A stretch of 64,000 nucleotides of DNA from QHCA01 sp003244095 (GTDB lineage Bacteria; Actinomycetota; Actinomycetes; Mycobacteriales; QHCA01): positions 62,001 through 126,000 of the forward strand of contig JBBQNN010000001.1 in NCBI GenBank assembly GCA_038329965.1, read 5' to 3'. Shown piece after piece: positions 1-8,244 of this stretch (position 1 is its first letter; each line of letters opens with the position of its first letter). A model generated the notes under the pieces. That model searched no databases. It had not been told where the DNA came from and saw only the letters and a program-made list of their open reading frames with translations. Made by a program: the position numbers and the translations under genes.

Positions 1-1093
1 ACTCGTCGACGACGACCACGTCGGCATCGAGCGGCCAGGCCTCGCCGCGGGCGAAGCTCCCGGTCATCCCCTGTGCGCCGAGCAGTCGGTGCACCGTGGC
101 CGCGGGGGCGTCGGTCAGCTCCTCGAGCCGCTTGGCCGCGCGGCCGGTCGGCGCGGCGAGGGCGACCCGGCGGCCGCGGGCCTCGGCCAGGGTAACGACC
201 GCGGCGACCGTACGGCTCTTGCCGGTGCCGGGGCCGCCGGTCAGCAGGCTCACGCCGCTGGTGAGGGCATATTCGACCGCCTGGCGCTGTGCGTCGTCGA
301 GGTCGCCGGCCGCTTTCGAGGCGGCCGCAGCGGCATCGGCCACCGGCTCGGCGGTGGTGAGCAGCCGGGCGATGCCGTCGGCCACGGCGTCCTCGGCCAT
401 CGCGTACCGCTCCAGACCGAGCAGGTCGCCCTCGCCTTCTGCAGCCTCCTGTCCGGCCTCGGGGCTGGCATCGGAAGTGGCGTGGTGCGCGAGGACCCGG
501 CCGGACTCGAGGGCCGCGGCCACGGCCGCGGGTGGGTCCGGCACCTGCTCGCCGGCCAGGACCGACATGACCAACTCGGTAGGCAGGGCCGTGTGCCCGT
601 CGCGGGCCGCCCGGGCCAGCGCCCAGGCGGTCATGGCGCGGCCGCGGCGGGGGTCGGCGCGCTGCACCCCGGCGACGGCGGACACGGCCAGCCGGTCGGC
701 GTCGGTGACCTTGACCTCCGCCAGCTCCAGCAGCCGCCAGGGGTCGTCGCTGAGGATCGGCGCGGCCATCTTGCCCAGGGTCTCCACGATGCGGCCGGCC
801 AGTCGGGCGGGCAGCCCGGCCGGCACCAGGAGCATGACGACGTCGTAGACCGGGGCGGCCTGCTCGAAGGCCGTCATGAGCTTCTCGGCCCGGGCCGGGC
901 TCACCCTCGGCAGTTTCGCCAGCGTGCCGGCCGACAGGTCGTCGGGGGAGGCGATACCGGCCTCGGCTATCGCCGTGGCGAGCGATCGGCCCAGCCCCGG
1001 CCATAGGCCGGCTGCGCAGAACTGCTCGAAGGCGGCCTCCTGTCCCGGCACCGGCCGAGCGTATCGGCGGCGGTCGGCGACCCGTACGGCCAC
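1..1093 (-). CDS. RecD2-like ATP-dependent DNA helicase (partial, N-terminal part)
   Basis: Superfamily 1B 5'-3' DNA helicase of the RecD/RecD2 type; the gene runs off the left edge of the window. Reading the minus strand gives an N-terminal region with helix-hairpin-helix character, then a Walker A motif GGPGTGKS near 175-230 on the plus coordinates. It is followed by APTGRAAKRLEEL and ATVHRLLG, the RecD2 motif Ia region, and by DADVVVVDE (Walker B) at the very edge. The start is uncertain: GTG at 1093 has a purine-rich stretch upstream, and GTG at 1051 is the alternative. RecD2 proteins act alone in replication-fork and recombination repair; no recB or recC is visible here. Confidence 0.8.
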   Translation of the reverse strand, partial: MAVRVADRRRYARPVPGQEAAFEQFCAAGLWPGLGRSLATAIAEAGIASPDDLSAGTLAKLPRVSPARAEKLMTAFEQAAPVYDVVMLLVPAGLPARLAGRIVETLGKMAAPILSDDPWRLLELAEVKVTDADRLAVSAVAGVQRADPRRGRAMTAWALARAARDGHTALPTELVMSVLAGEQVPDPPAAVAAALESGRVLAHHATSDASPEAGQEAAEGEGDLLGLERYAMAEDAVADGIARLLTTAEPVADAAAAASKAAGDLDDAQRQAVEYALTSGVSLLTGGPGTGKSRTVAAVVTLAEARGRRVALAAPTGRAAKRLEELTDAPAATVHRLLGAQGMTGSFARGEAWPLDADVVVVDE

Positions 1094-1173
1094 CCGCTCC
1101 CGTGATCAGGCAGTCCTGCGGGGTTCTCACGGCGTGTCGCCTGCAAGCGTGCATGATCACCGCGACGGGCTGG

Positions 1174-2139
1174 CTAATCTCCCCGGCGGGACGGATGGGC
1201 CGAGACGTCGTCCAGGGCGGAGCTGATCGACGGCGGGAGCTCCAGCGCCTCGGCCTGCAGGGAGCCCACCAACTGCCCGACCGTCCGCGCACCGACGATA
1301 GGGGCGGCCACGCCGGGCCGGTCGCGCACCCAAGCCAGTGCCACCGCGAGCGGCGACGTGCCGAGCCCGTCAGCGGCGGTGGCCACCGCCTCGACGATGC
1401 CCGCCGAGCGCTCGTCGAGGTAGCGGCCGACGAAGCCCGCAAAGGTCGGCGAGGCCGCCCGGGAGTCGGCCGGCCGGCCGTCGCGGTACTTCCCGGTGAG
1501 CACGCCGCGACCCAGCGGGGACCACGGGAGCAGTCCCAGGCCGGCGTCCAGGGCGGCTGGCCCGACCTCCTGCTCGATCCCGCGCTCCAGCAAGGAGTAC
1601 TCGACCTGCGTGGACACCAGGCGCGCCCTTCCTGGCCAGGCGGCCTGCCAGGTCGCGGCCCTGGCGGTCTGCCAGCCGCTGTAGTTGGAGATGCCGACGT
1701 AGCGGGTGCGGCCCGAGGCCTGCGCCGCGTCGAGGGCGGACAGTGTCTCCTCCAGCGGCGTGCCGTCGTCCCAGGTGTGCAGCTGCCACAGGTCGACGTG
1801 GGCGACACCGAGCCGGGACAGCGAGGCATCGAGCGTGTCGAGCAGCGCCCGGCGCGACGCGTCGACGACCACCTCGCCGGTCCGGCGGGAGATCGCCGCC
1901 TTGGTCGCGAGGACCACCTCCTCGCGTGGCACCACGTCACGCAGCAACCGGCCGAGCATGCTCTCGGACTCACCGTCCACGTACGTCGCCGCCGTGTCGA
2001 CCAGCGTGCCGCCGGCGTCGCGGAAGGCGGTCAGCTGGGCCGCCGCGTCGTCCTCGTCGGTGTCGCGGCCCCACGTCATCGTGCCCAGCCCCAGCCGGGA
2101 CACCTTGAGCCCGCTGCGGCCGACCGTCCGTTGCTCCAT
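1174..2139 (-). CDS. Aldo/keto reductase
   Basis: NAD(P)H-dependent oxidoreductase of the AKR superfamily, a TIM barrel of about 321 residues. The catalytic tetrad is visible as D48 and Y53 (VDTAATYVDG), K80 (LATKA) and H120 (WQLH). The usual C-terminal cofactor segment follows (PIVGARTVGQL). An ATG at 2139 is preferred to the upstream in-frame start at 2202 because the conserved MEQRTVGRSGLKVSRLGLG opening begins there and a TAGCGT -10 box lies 8 nt upstream. It is divergent from the LLM oxidoreductase. Substrate unknown. Confidence 0.9.
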   Translation of the reverse strand: MEQRTVGRSGLKVSRLGLGTMTWGRDTDEDDAAAQLTAFRDAGGTLVDTAATYVDGESESMLGRLLRDVVPREEVVLATKAAISRRTGEVVVDASRRALLDTLDASLSRLGVAHVDLWQLHTWDDGTPLEETLSALDAAQASGRTRYVGISNYSGWQTARAATWQAAWPGRARLVSTQVEYSLLERGIEQEVGPAALDAGLGLLPWSPLGRGVLTGKYRDGRPADSRAASPTFAGFVGRYLDERSAGIVEAVATAADGLGTSPLAVALAWVRDRPGVAAPIVGARTVGQLVGSLQAEALELPPSISSALDDVSAHPSRRGD

Positions 2140-2147
2140 GGGTGCGA

Positions 2148-2153
2148 ACGCTA
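2148..2153 (-). promoter_or_regulatory. -10 box for the aldo/keto reductase
   Basis: TAGCGT on the minus strand, 8 nt before the ATG at 2139, so the mRNA would have almost no leader. It lies back to back with the promoter of the divergent LLM gene. Confidence 0.5.
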
Positions 2154-2172
2154 TCGCCCGGGTGTCCGCGGC

Positions 2173-2178
2173 TAGTCT
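2173..2178 (+). promoter_or_regulatory. -10 box for the LLM oxidoreductase
   Basis: TAGTCT, 7 nt before the ATG at 2186; implies a leaderless transcript covering the LLM gene and uppP. Confidence 0.55.
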
Positions 2179-2185
2179 TCGCGGC

Positions 2186-3235
2186 ATGCGGCTGGGACTC
2201 AACCTGGGCTACTGGGGAAGCGGCAACGACGCCGACAACCTCGCGCTGGCCCAGGAGGCCGACCGGCTCGGCTTTGCCGTCGCCTGGGCGGCCGAGGCCT
2301 ACGGCAGCGATGCCCCGACCGTCCTGTCCTGGGTCGCCGCCCAGACCAGCCGCATCGACATCGGCTCGGCGATCCTGCAGATCCCGGCCCGCTCGCCGGC
2401 GATGACGGCGATGACGGCGGCCACTCTGGACACCCTGTCCGGCGGCCGCTTCCGGCTCGGCCTGGGCGTGTCGGGGCCGCAGGTCTCCGAGGGCTGGCAC
2501 GGCGTCCGGTTCGACTCGCCGCTCGGGCGGACCAGGGAGTACGTCGACATCGTGCGGCTGGCCCTGCGCCGCGAGCGGGTGGCCTACACCGGCGAGCACT
2601 ACGTCTTGCCGCTGCCCGACGGCCCGGGCAAGGCGCTCAAGCTGACCGTGCACCCGGTCCGGGAGCACATCCCGATCTACCTGGCCGCCGTCGGCCCCAA
2701 GAACCTCGAGCTCGCCGGTGAGATCGCCGACGGCTGGCTGGCGATCTTCTACTCACCCGAGCATGCCCCGGTGTCCTTGGCCTCCGTCCGTGCCGGCCGG
2801 GCGCGGGCCGGTGCCGCGATGGCCGGTTACGACGTCGTGGCGTCCGTACCCCTGGTCGTCGGCGACGACCCGGTCTCAGCGGGCGACCCGATCCGCGGCT
2901 ATGCCGCCCTCTACGTGGGCGGGATGGGCAGTCGCAAGCAGAACTTCTACAACGACCTGGCCGTCCGGATGGGCTACGCGCAGGCAGCGGGCCAGATCCA
3001 GGACGCCTACCTGTCCCGCGACTACGCCGGCGCGGCGGCCGCGGTGCCGCACGAGTTCGTCGACGCGACATCGCTGCTCGGTCCGCGCCGGCGCATCGCC
3101 GACCGCCTACAGGCCTTCGCCGAGTCGGGTGTCACTACGCTCAGCATCATCCCCTTCGCTCCCACGCTGGCCGATCGCGTAACCGCGTTGCGCACAGCCG
3201 CCGAAGCCCTCGACCTCTCCGGAGTCGCTACGTGA
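2186..3235 (+). CDS. LLM-class, probably F420-dependent oxidoreductase
   Basis: Flavin/F420 luciferase-like monooxygenase fold, 349 residues. The start MRLGLNLGYWG and the segments LAQEADRLGF, GSAILQIPARSP, LDTLSGGRFRLGLGVSGPQV and the final ESGVTTLSI are typical of actinobacterial F420-dependent LLM proteins. The open frame extends upstream, but the family N-terminus and the TAGTCT box place the start at ATG 2186. The stop overlaps the GTG start of uppP by 4 nt, so the two are translationally coupled. Substrate unknown. Confidence 0.88.
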   Translation: MRLGLNLGYWGSGNDADNLALAQEADRLGFAVAWAAEAYGSDAPTVLSWVAAQTSRIDIGSAILQIPARSPAMTAMTAATLDTLSGGRFRLGLGVSGPQVSEGWHGVRFDSPLGRTREYVDIVRLALRRERVAYTGEHYVLPLPDGPGKALKLTVHPVREHIPIYLAAVGPKNLELAGEIADGWLAIFYSPEHAPVSLASVRAGRARAGAAMAGYDVVASVPLVVGDDPVSAGDPIRGYAALYVGGMGSRKQNFYNDLAVRMGYAQAAGQIQDAYLSRDYAGAAAAVPHEFVDATSLLGPRRRIADRLQAFAESGVTTLSIIPFAPTLADRVTALRTAAEALDLSGVAT

Positions 3236-4056
3236 TCAGCATGTTCCAGGCCGCGGTCCTCGGCGTCATCGAGGGACTGACGGAGTTCCTCCCCGTGTCC
3301 AGCACGGGTCACCTGACCATCGTCGAATCCATCATGGGGCTCAAGACCGACGACAAGGCGGTCACGGCGTTCACCGCGGTGATCCAGGTCGGTGCCATCC
3401 TCGCGGCGGTCATCTACTTCCGCCGGGACATCATCCGGCTCGTCGTGGCCTTCGTCCGGGGGCTGGGCAGCGCGCCGGCCCGCCGCGAGACCGACTGGCG
3501 ACTGGCGTTGTGCGTCATCGCCGGGTCGATCCCGATCGGCATCGTGGGCTTCGCGGCCAAGGACTTCATCAAGTCCGACCTGCGCAGTCTGTGGGTGGTC
3601 GCTGTCGCCCTGATCGTGTGGTCGGTGGTCATGGTCGTCGCCGAGCGAGTGGCGAGCTACCGGCGGCACGAGGAGGACACCACCCTGACCGACGCGATCA
3701 TCATCGGCCTGGTGCAGTGCCTCGCGCTGGTGCCCGGCGTCTCCCGTTCGGGCGCGACGATCAGCGCCGGGCTGTTCCGCGGCCTCGACCGGGTGGCGGC
3801 CACCCGGCTGTCCTTCTTGCTCGGCATCCCCGCCCTGGTCGCTGCCGGGGCCTACGAGTTGAAGGACCTGTCCGGCCTGCGGGTGTTACCCACGGTGCTG
3901 GCGACGGTCGTGTCGTTCGTGGTCGCCTACGTCTCGATCGCGTGGCTGCTGAAGTTCGTCGTACGGCACTCGATCGCGGTGTTCGCCGCCTACCGCGTGC
4001 TGCTCGCCGTCGTCCTCATCGCACTGCTCAGCACCAGCGTGATCTCAGCAACATGA
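3232..4056 (+). CDS. uppP: Undecaprenyl-diphosphatase UppP (BacA)
   Basis: Integral membrane phosphatase that recycles undecaprenyl pyrophosphate to the monophosphate carrier used for peptidoglycan and other envelope polymers. It has 274 residues with about eight hydrophobic segments. The two signature loops are present: EGLTEFLPVSSTGH (residues 14-27) and PGVSRSGATI. GTG 3232 overlaps the preceding stop; ATG 3241 is a possible alternative start. Overproduction of this family gives bacitracin tolerance. It sits upstream of the mshC-linked cluster, as in mycobacteria. Confidence 0.96.
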   Translation: MISMFQAAVLGVIEGLTEFLPVSSTGHLTIVESIMGLKTDDKAVTAFTAVIQVGAILAAVIYFRRDIIRLVVAFVRGLGSAPARRETDWRLALCVIAGSIPIGIVGFAAKDFIKSDLRSLWVVAVALIVWSVVMVVAERVASYRRHEEDTTLTDAIIIGLVQCLALVPGVSRSGATISAGLFRGLDRVAATRLSFLLGIPALVAAGAYELKDLSGLRVLPTVLATVVSFVVAYVSIAWLLKFVVRHSIAVFAAYRVLLAVVLIALLSTSVISAT

Positions 4057-4063
4057 TGAGCCG

Positions 4064-4789
4064 ATGACCACGCTTCTGTTGGTCCGGCACGGACGCACCC
4101 CGGCCAACGCCGCGGCGGTGCTGGCCGGCTGGACCCCTGGCGTCGGGCTGGACGAGCACGGGCAGGAGCAGGCCAGGGTGCTGGCCGACCGGCTGCGCCC
4201 GGTGCCGGTCGCCGCGATCGTCTCCAGCCCACTCGACCGCTGCCTGCAGACCGCTGCGCTGATCGCCGCCGGCCGCATTACCAGTCACGAGACCGGACAG
4301 GATCTGCCGGTCGAGAGCGACGGCCGCCTCGGCGAGGCGCACTACGGCGACTGGACCGGCAAGGAGCTCAAGAAGCTGGCCAAGGAGCCGTTGTGGCGGG
4401 TCGTGCAGCAGCATCCGTCGGCCGCGGTGTTCCCGGGCGACGACGGGGAGGGCCTGGCCGCGACCCAGTCACGGGCGGTCGCCGCCGTCCGCGACTGGAA
4501 CGCCCGGCTCGGCCCGGAGGCCACCTGGCTGGGCTGCAGCCATGCCGACGTCATCAAGGCGATCGTCGCCGACGCGCTCGGGCTGCACCTCGACCTGTTC
4601 CAGCGGATCGTGGTCGACCCCTGCTCGCTGACCGTTATCCGCTACACGCAGACGCGCCCGTTCCTGGTCCGGCTCAACGACACCGGCGGGGCCGTTGCCG
4701 ATCTGCTGCCACCCAAGCGTCGGCGGCGACGACGGTCGACCGCAAGCGGCGCCGACAGTGACGCTGTAGTCGGCGGCGGCGCTGGTTAG
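4064..4789 (+). CDS. Histidine phosphatase, MSMEG_4193 family
   Basis: Phosphoglycerate-mutase-fold phosphatase. The phospho-acceptor motif LLLVRHGRT is at the N-terminus (H9). The second conserved arginine is in SSPLDRCLQTA, the acid residue in the GRLGEAHYGDWTG segment and the second histidine in LGCSHADV. About 241 residues with a basic, low-complexity C-terminus (KRRRRRRS). It starts 8 nt after uppP and is followed by the DUF3090 and SCO1664-family genes and mshC, a conserved actinobacterial order. Natural substrate unknown. Confidence 0.9.
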   Translation: MTTLLLVRHGRTPANAAAVLAGWTPGVGLDEHGQEQARVLADRLRPVPVAAIVSSPLDRCLQTAALIAAGRITSHETGQDLPVESDGRLGEAHYGDWTGKELKKLAKEPLWRVVQQHPSAAVFPGDDGEGLAATQSRAVAAVRDWNARLGPEATWLGCSHADVIKAIVADALGLHLDLFQRIVVDPCSLTVIRYTQTRPFLVRLNDTGGAVADLLPPKRRRRRRSTASGADSDAVVGGGAG

Positions 4790-4792
4790 GGT
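4787..4792 (+). promoter_or_regulatory. -10 box for the DUF3090 gene
   Basis: TAGGGT, 6 nt before ATG 4799. It overlaps the stop codon of the phosphatase gene, so it can start an internal leaderless transcript within the cluster. Confidence 0.55.
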
Positions 4793-4798
4793 TGTCGT

Positions 4799-5353
4799 AT
4801 GCCCCGCCAGGTCCACCTCTTCGACCCGCCCGAACGCTTCGTCGCCGGCACCGTGGGCGAGCCGGGGGAGCGGACGTTCTACCTGCAGGCGTCCGGAGGC
4901 GGCCGCACGGTGAGTGTGGTCCTGGAGAAGGTCCAGGTGGCCGTCCTGGCCGAGCGGCTCGACGAGCTGCTCGGTGAGGTGCAGCGGCGCCTCGGCGTGG
5001 ACCTGCCCGAGGCGGCACCTGAGCTGGAGGACCTGGCCGCTCTCGACGCGCCGATCGAGGAGGAGTTCCGGGTCGGCACCATGGGGCTGGCCTGGGACGG
5101 TGACGCCGAGCTCGTCGTCGTCGAGGCGCATGCGCAGACCGGCACCGACGACGAGGAGGCACCCGAGCCGCTCACCGAGGCCGAGGAGGGCCCGGACCTC
5201 CTGCGGGTGCGGATCAGCGCGGCGGCAGCCCGGGCGTTCATCAGCCGGGCCGGCCGGGTGGTGGCGGCCGGCCGGCCCCCGTGCCCGTTGTGCGGGCTGC
5301 CGCTCGATCCCGACGGGCACGTGTGCCCCCGCCAGAACGGCTTTCGCCGCTGA
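4799..5353 (+). CDS. DUF3090 family protein
   Basis: Conserved actinobacterial protein of unknown function, 184 residues. The N-terminal half (QVHLFDPPERFVAGTVGEPG, RTFYLQA) is family-typical. The C-terminus ends in a short Cys cluster (PCPLCGLPLDPDGHVCP), which looks like a small zinc knuckle. An acidic stretch lies in the middle (residues 115-130). It sits between the phosphatase and the kinase-like SCO1664 protein upstream of mshC, so a shared role with mycothiol-related metabolism is an inference from context only. Confidence 0.88.
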   Translation: MPRQVHLFDPPERFVAGTVGEPGERTFYLQASGGGRTVSVVLEKVQVAVLAERLDELLGEVQRRLGVDLPEAAPELEDLAALDAPIEEEFRVGTMGLAWDGDAELVVVEAHAQTGTDDEEAPEPLTEAEEGPDLLRVRISAAAARAFISRAGRVVAAGRPPCPLCGLPLDPDGHVCPRQNGFRR

Positions 5354-5388
5354 GCACGAACGGCGCGGACACCCCCGCCGTGGAGCCG

Positions 5389-6105
5389 ATGCCGCTGACG
5401 CTCGAGTCGGCGCTGGACCTGCTGCGCGACGGCACGCTGGACGTCGAGGGACGGCTGATCGAGGCCAGCAACGCCACGCTGTACTGCGCCGTGACCGCCG
5501 ATGGTGTCACGGCCGGCTGCGTCTACAAGCCGGTCCGGGGCGAGCGGCCGCTGTGGGACTTCCCCGACGGCACGCTGGCCGGCCGTGAGGTGGCCGCGTA
5601 CCTGCTGTCGGAGGCGACCGGCTGGGCGATCGTGCCGCCGACCGTCCTGCGGGACGGCCCGTTCGGGCCCGGGATGTGCCAGCTGTGGATGGATCCTGAC
5701 CCGTCCGTCGACCTCGTGACGCTGGCCCGGAGCAACGATCCTGGCCTGCGCCGCATGGCCGTCTTCGACGCGGTCGTCAACAACGCCGACCGCAAGGGCG
5801 GTCACCTGCTGCCGCAGCCCGATGGGCACATCTACGGCTGCGATCACGGCCTGTGCTTCCACGTCGAGGACAAGCTGCGCACCCTGCTGTGGGGCTGGGC
5901 CGGCGCCGCGCTGACCGACGAGGCGGTCGACGTACTGACCGCGCTGCGCGGGCAGCTGGCCGGGCCCCTGGAGGCTGGCCTGCACGAGCTGCTCACCCGG
6001 GCGGAGGTCTCGCTGGTCAGTCGGCGGGTCGAGTGCCTGCTCGACAGCGGCCGGCACCCGGTGCCGTCGGGTGACTGGCCGGCGGTGCCCTGGCCCCCGT
6101 TCTGA
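5389..6105 (+). CDS. SCO1664 family protein, kinase-like
   Basis: Conserved actinobacterial family of about 238 residues. The visible motifs look like a PI3/4-kinase or HipA-type active site: a lysine in CVYKPVRGE (nucleotide-binding position), then VVNNADRKGGHLL and, after a short spacer, GCDHGLCFH. These resemble the catalytic and metal-binding loops of that fold. I read this as a probable ATP-dependent kinase of unknown substrate. Start chosen at ATG 5389; GTG 5380 is possible. The frame is open back to 5281, inside the DUF3090 gene, but the family begins near the chosen start. Confidence 0.82.
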   Translation: MPLTLESALDLLRDGTLDVEGRLIEASNATLYCAVTADGVTAGCVYKPVRGERPLWDFPDGTLAGREVAAYLLSEATGWAIVPPTVLRDGPFGPGMCQLWMDPDPSVDLVTLARSNDPGLRRMAVFDAVVNNADRKGGHLLPQPDGHIYGCDHGLCFHVEDKLRTLLWGWAGAALTDEAVDVLTALRGQLAGPLEAGLHELLTRAEVSLVSRRVECLLDSGRHPVPSGDWPAVPWPPF

Positions 6106-6115
6106 CCGCGCTCGT

Positions 6116-6121
6116 TAGGCT
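6116..6121 (+). promoter_or_regulatory. -10 box for mshC
   Basis: TAGGCT, 6 nt before ATG 6128; predicts a leaderless mshC mRNA separate from the upstream genes. Confidence 0.55.
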
Positions 6122-6127
6122 GGCGGC

Positions 6128-7354
6128 ATGCAGGCGTGGACGGCACCGGAGATTCCTCGGCTGCCCGGCAGCGGCGTTCCCTTGCGGCTCTACGACACCG
6201 CCACTCGCGAGGTACGCCCGACGGCGCCCGGCCCCGTCGCGCGGATGTACGTCTGCGGCATCACACCATACGACGCTACCCACCTGGGTCACGCCGCCAC
6301 CTACCTGGCCTTCGACCTGGTCAACCGGATGTGGCGCGACGCCGGGCACGACGTGGTGTACGGGCAGAACGTGACCGACGTCGACGACCCGCTCTTGGAG
6401 CGGGCGCAGCGTAACGGCGAGGACTGGCGTGCGCTGGCCGAGCGCGAGACCGCGGTGTTCCGCGCCGACATGAGCGCACTGTCGATCCTGCCGCCGGCGC
6501 ACTTCGTCGGCGCGGTGGAGGCGATCGACGAGATCGCCGCGTTCGTGACGCTGCTCCGCGCTGCCGGCGCGGCCTACGACGTCGAACGGGACATCTACTT
6601 CTCGGTGTCGGCCGAACCCCGCTTCGGTGCCATCGGCGGCTACGACGTGCCGACCATGCTGCGGCTGGCGGGGGAGCGCGGGGGGGACCCTGACCGGCCC
6701 GGCAAGAAGGATCCGCTCGATCCGCTGCTCTGGCGAGCGGAGCGGACCGGGGAGCCGTCCTGGCCGTCGCCGCTCGGCCCGGGCCGGCCGGGCTGGCACG
6801 TCGAGTGCGCGGCCATCGCGGTCAACCGGCTGGGCATGGGCTTCGACGTCCAGGGCGGCGGCAACGACCTGATCTTCCCGCACCACGAGTCCTCGGCCGC
6901 TCACGCCCAGGTCGCGTGCGCTACCCGGCCGTTCGCCCGGCACTACGTGCACACCGGGATGATCGGCCTGGCCGGCGAGAAGATGTCCAAGAGCAAGGGA
7001 AACCTGGTGCTCGTCAGCAGGTTGCGGGCCGACGGGATCGAGCCCGTCGAGATCCGCCTCGCGCTGCTGACCGGGCACTACCGCGCCGACCGCGACTGGA
7101 CCTCGGAAATGCTCGACGAGGCCGCCGGGCGGCTGGCCCGGTGGCGGGCCGCGGTGGCTTGCGAAACCGGGCCGGATGCCCAGTCCACCCTGGCGTCGGT
7201 ACGACAGCACCTGGCCGACGACCTCGACACGCGGGGTGCGCTTGAGGCCGTCGACGGCTGGGCACTGGAGGCCATGACCCGCGGCGGTGATGACCCCGGC
7301 GCGCCGGGACTGGTCCGCGACACCGTCGACGCCCTGCTGGGCCTCAAGCCCTGA
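6128..7354 (+). CDS. mshC: Cysteine--GlcN-inositol ligase MshC (mycothiol synthesis)
   Basis: ATP-dependent ligase that joins L-cysteine to 1-D-myo-inosityl 2-amino-2-deoxy-glucopyranoside, the penultimate step of mycothiol synthesis, in the cytoplasm. 408 residues, usual length, related to cysteinyl-tRNA synthetase. The zinc cysteine C43 (YVCGITPYDA), the HIGH-like motif THLGHA (51-56) and KMSKS (285-289) are intact. It is shorter than a true CysS and lacks the tRNA-binding extension. The next gene starts about 50 nt downstream across a GGTGGCCC tandem repeat. Confidence 0.96.
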   Translation: MQAWTAPEIPRLPGSGVPLRLYDTATREVRPTAPGPVARMYVCGITPYDATHLGHAATYLAFDLVNRMWRDAGHDVVYGQNVTDVDDPLLERAQRNGEDWRALAERETAVFRADMSALSILPPAHFVGAVEAIDEIAAFVTLLRAAGAAYDVERDIYFSVSAEPRFGAIGGYDVPTMLRLAGERGGDPDRPGKKDPLDPLLWRAERTGEPSWPSPLGPGRPGWHVECAAIAVNRLGMGFDVQGGGNDLIFPHHESSAAHAQVACATRPFARHYVHTGMIGLAGEKMSKSKGNLVLVSRLRADGIEPVEIRLALLTGHYRADRDWTSEMLDEAAGRLARWRAAVACETGPDAQSTLASVRQHLADDLDTRGALEAVDGWALEAMTRGGDDPGAPGLVRDTVDALLGLKP

Positions 7355-7404
7355 AACCGGGTGTCGCCGGTGGCCCGGTGGCCCGGTGGCAGCAGGATGG
7401 CACG

Positions 7405-8241
7405 GTGACTGATCCGGCAGTGGCTGATGCGACCGCGTACTACGACCTGGGCGGCGAGGCCGACCGGCTGGACGAGCCGCTGGGCCGGGTGGAGTTCGGG
7501 CGGACCGTCGAGGTTGTCGGCGCCCTCCTGCCGGCGTCGCCGGCCGTCGTCGCCGACATCGGCGGCGGCCCCGGCCGCTACTCGCTGTGGCTCGCAGCGC
7601 GTGGCCACCGGGTGCACCACCGGGACCTCATGCCGGCACACGTCGAGCACCTGCGCAGCACCGCCGGCGACCCGCCCGGCGTCGACACGGCCGTGGCAGA
7701 CGCCCGCCGTCTCGACCTGGCCGACTCATCGGTCGACGCGGTCCTGCTTCTCGGCCCGCTCTACCACCTCTACGCGCGCGCCGACCGGCTCCAGGCGCTC
7801 GCCGAGGCTCGCCGGATCGCCCGGCCGGGCGCGCCGGTCTTCGTCGCCGCCATCTCGAGGTGGGCGCCGCGGCTGCACGGCCTGCTGGTCAACCGACTCT
7901 ACGGACGGCACGCCGACATGGCTGCCATGGTCGACCGGATGGAGGGCGATGGCGTGATGTCGCCGCTATTCCCGGGGTCCTTCTGTGGCTATGCCCACCG
8001 CCCGGGCGAGCTTCGTGCGGAGATCGAGGAGGCCGGCCTGGCCGTCGATGACCTCGTCAGTGTGGAGGGGCTGGCGTTCGCCCTGCCCGACCTCGAACAG
8101 CGGCTGGCCGATCCGGTGGACCGCGAGGTGGTCTTCGCCTCCGCGCGAGCCGTGCAACGCGTGCCCGAGCTGCTCGGCCTCGGCCCTCACCTGCTCGCCG
8201 TGGCACGGGTGCCTCCCGAACCTCCTGTCGACCGTGACTGA
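7405..8241 (+). CDS. Class I SAM-dependent methyltransferase
   Basis: Rossmann-fold methyltransferase of about 278 residues. Motif I is ADIGGGPGRYSLWLAARGH, the acidic loop follows (HHRDLMPAHVEHL), and the post-motif is SVDAVLLLGPLYHLY with the aromatic LYHLY typical of small-molecule methyltransferases. GTG 7405 is chosen because AGGA lies 7 nt upstream; an in-frame GTG at 7378 sits in the tandem repeat. It is convergent with the phosphoesterase gene, with only 3 nt between stops. Substrate unknown. Confidence 0.85.
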   Translation: MTDPAVADATAYYDLGGEADRLDEPLGRVEFGRTVEVVGALLPASPAVVADIGGGPGRYSLWLAARGHRVHHRDLMPAHVEHLRSTAGDPPGVDTAVADARRLDLADSSVDAVLLLGPLYHLYARADRLQALAEARRIARPGAPVFVAAISRWAPRLHGLLVNRLYGRHADMAAMVDRMEGDGVMSPLFPGSFCGYAHRPGELRAEIEEAGLAVDDLVSVEGLAFALPDLEQRLADPVDREVVFASARAVQRVPELLGLGPHLLAVARVPPEPPVDRD

Positions 8242-8244
8242 GCC

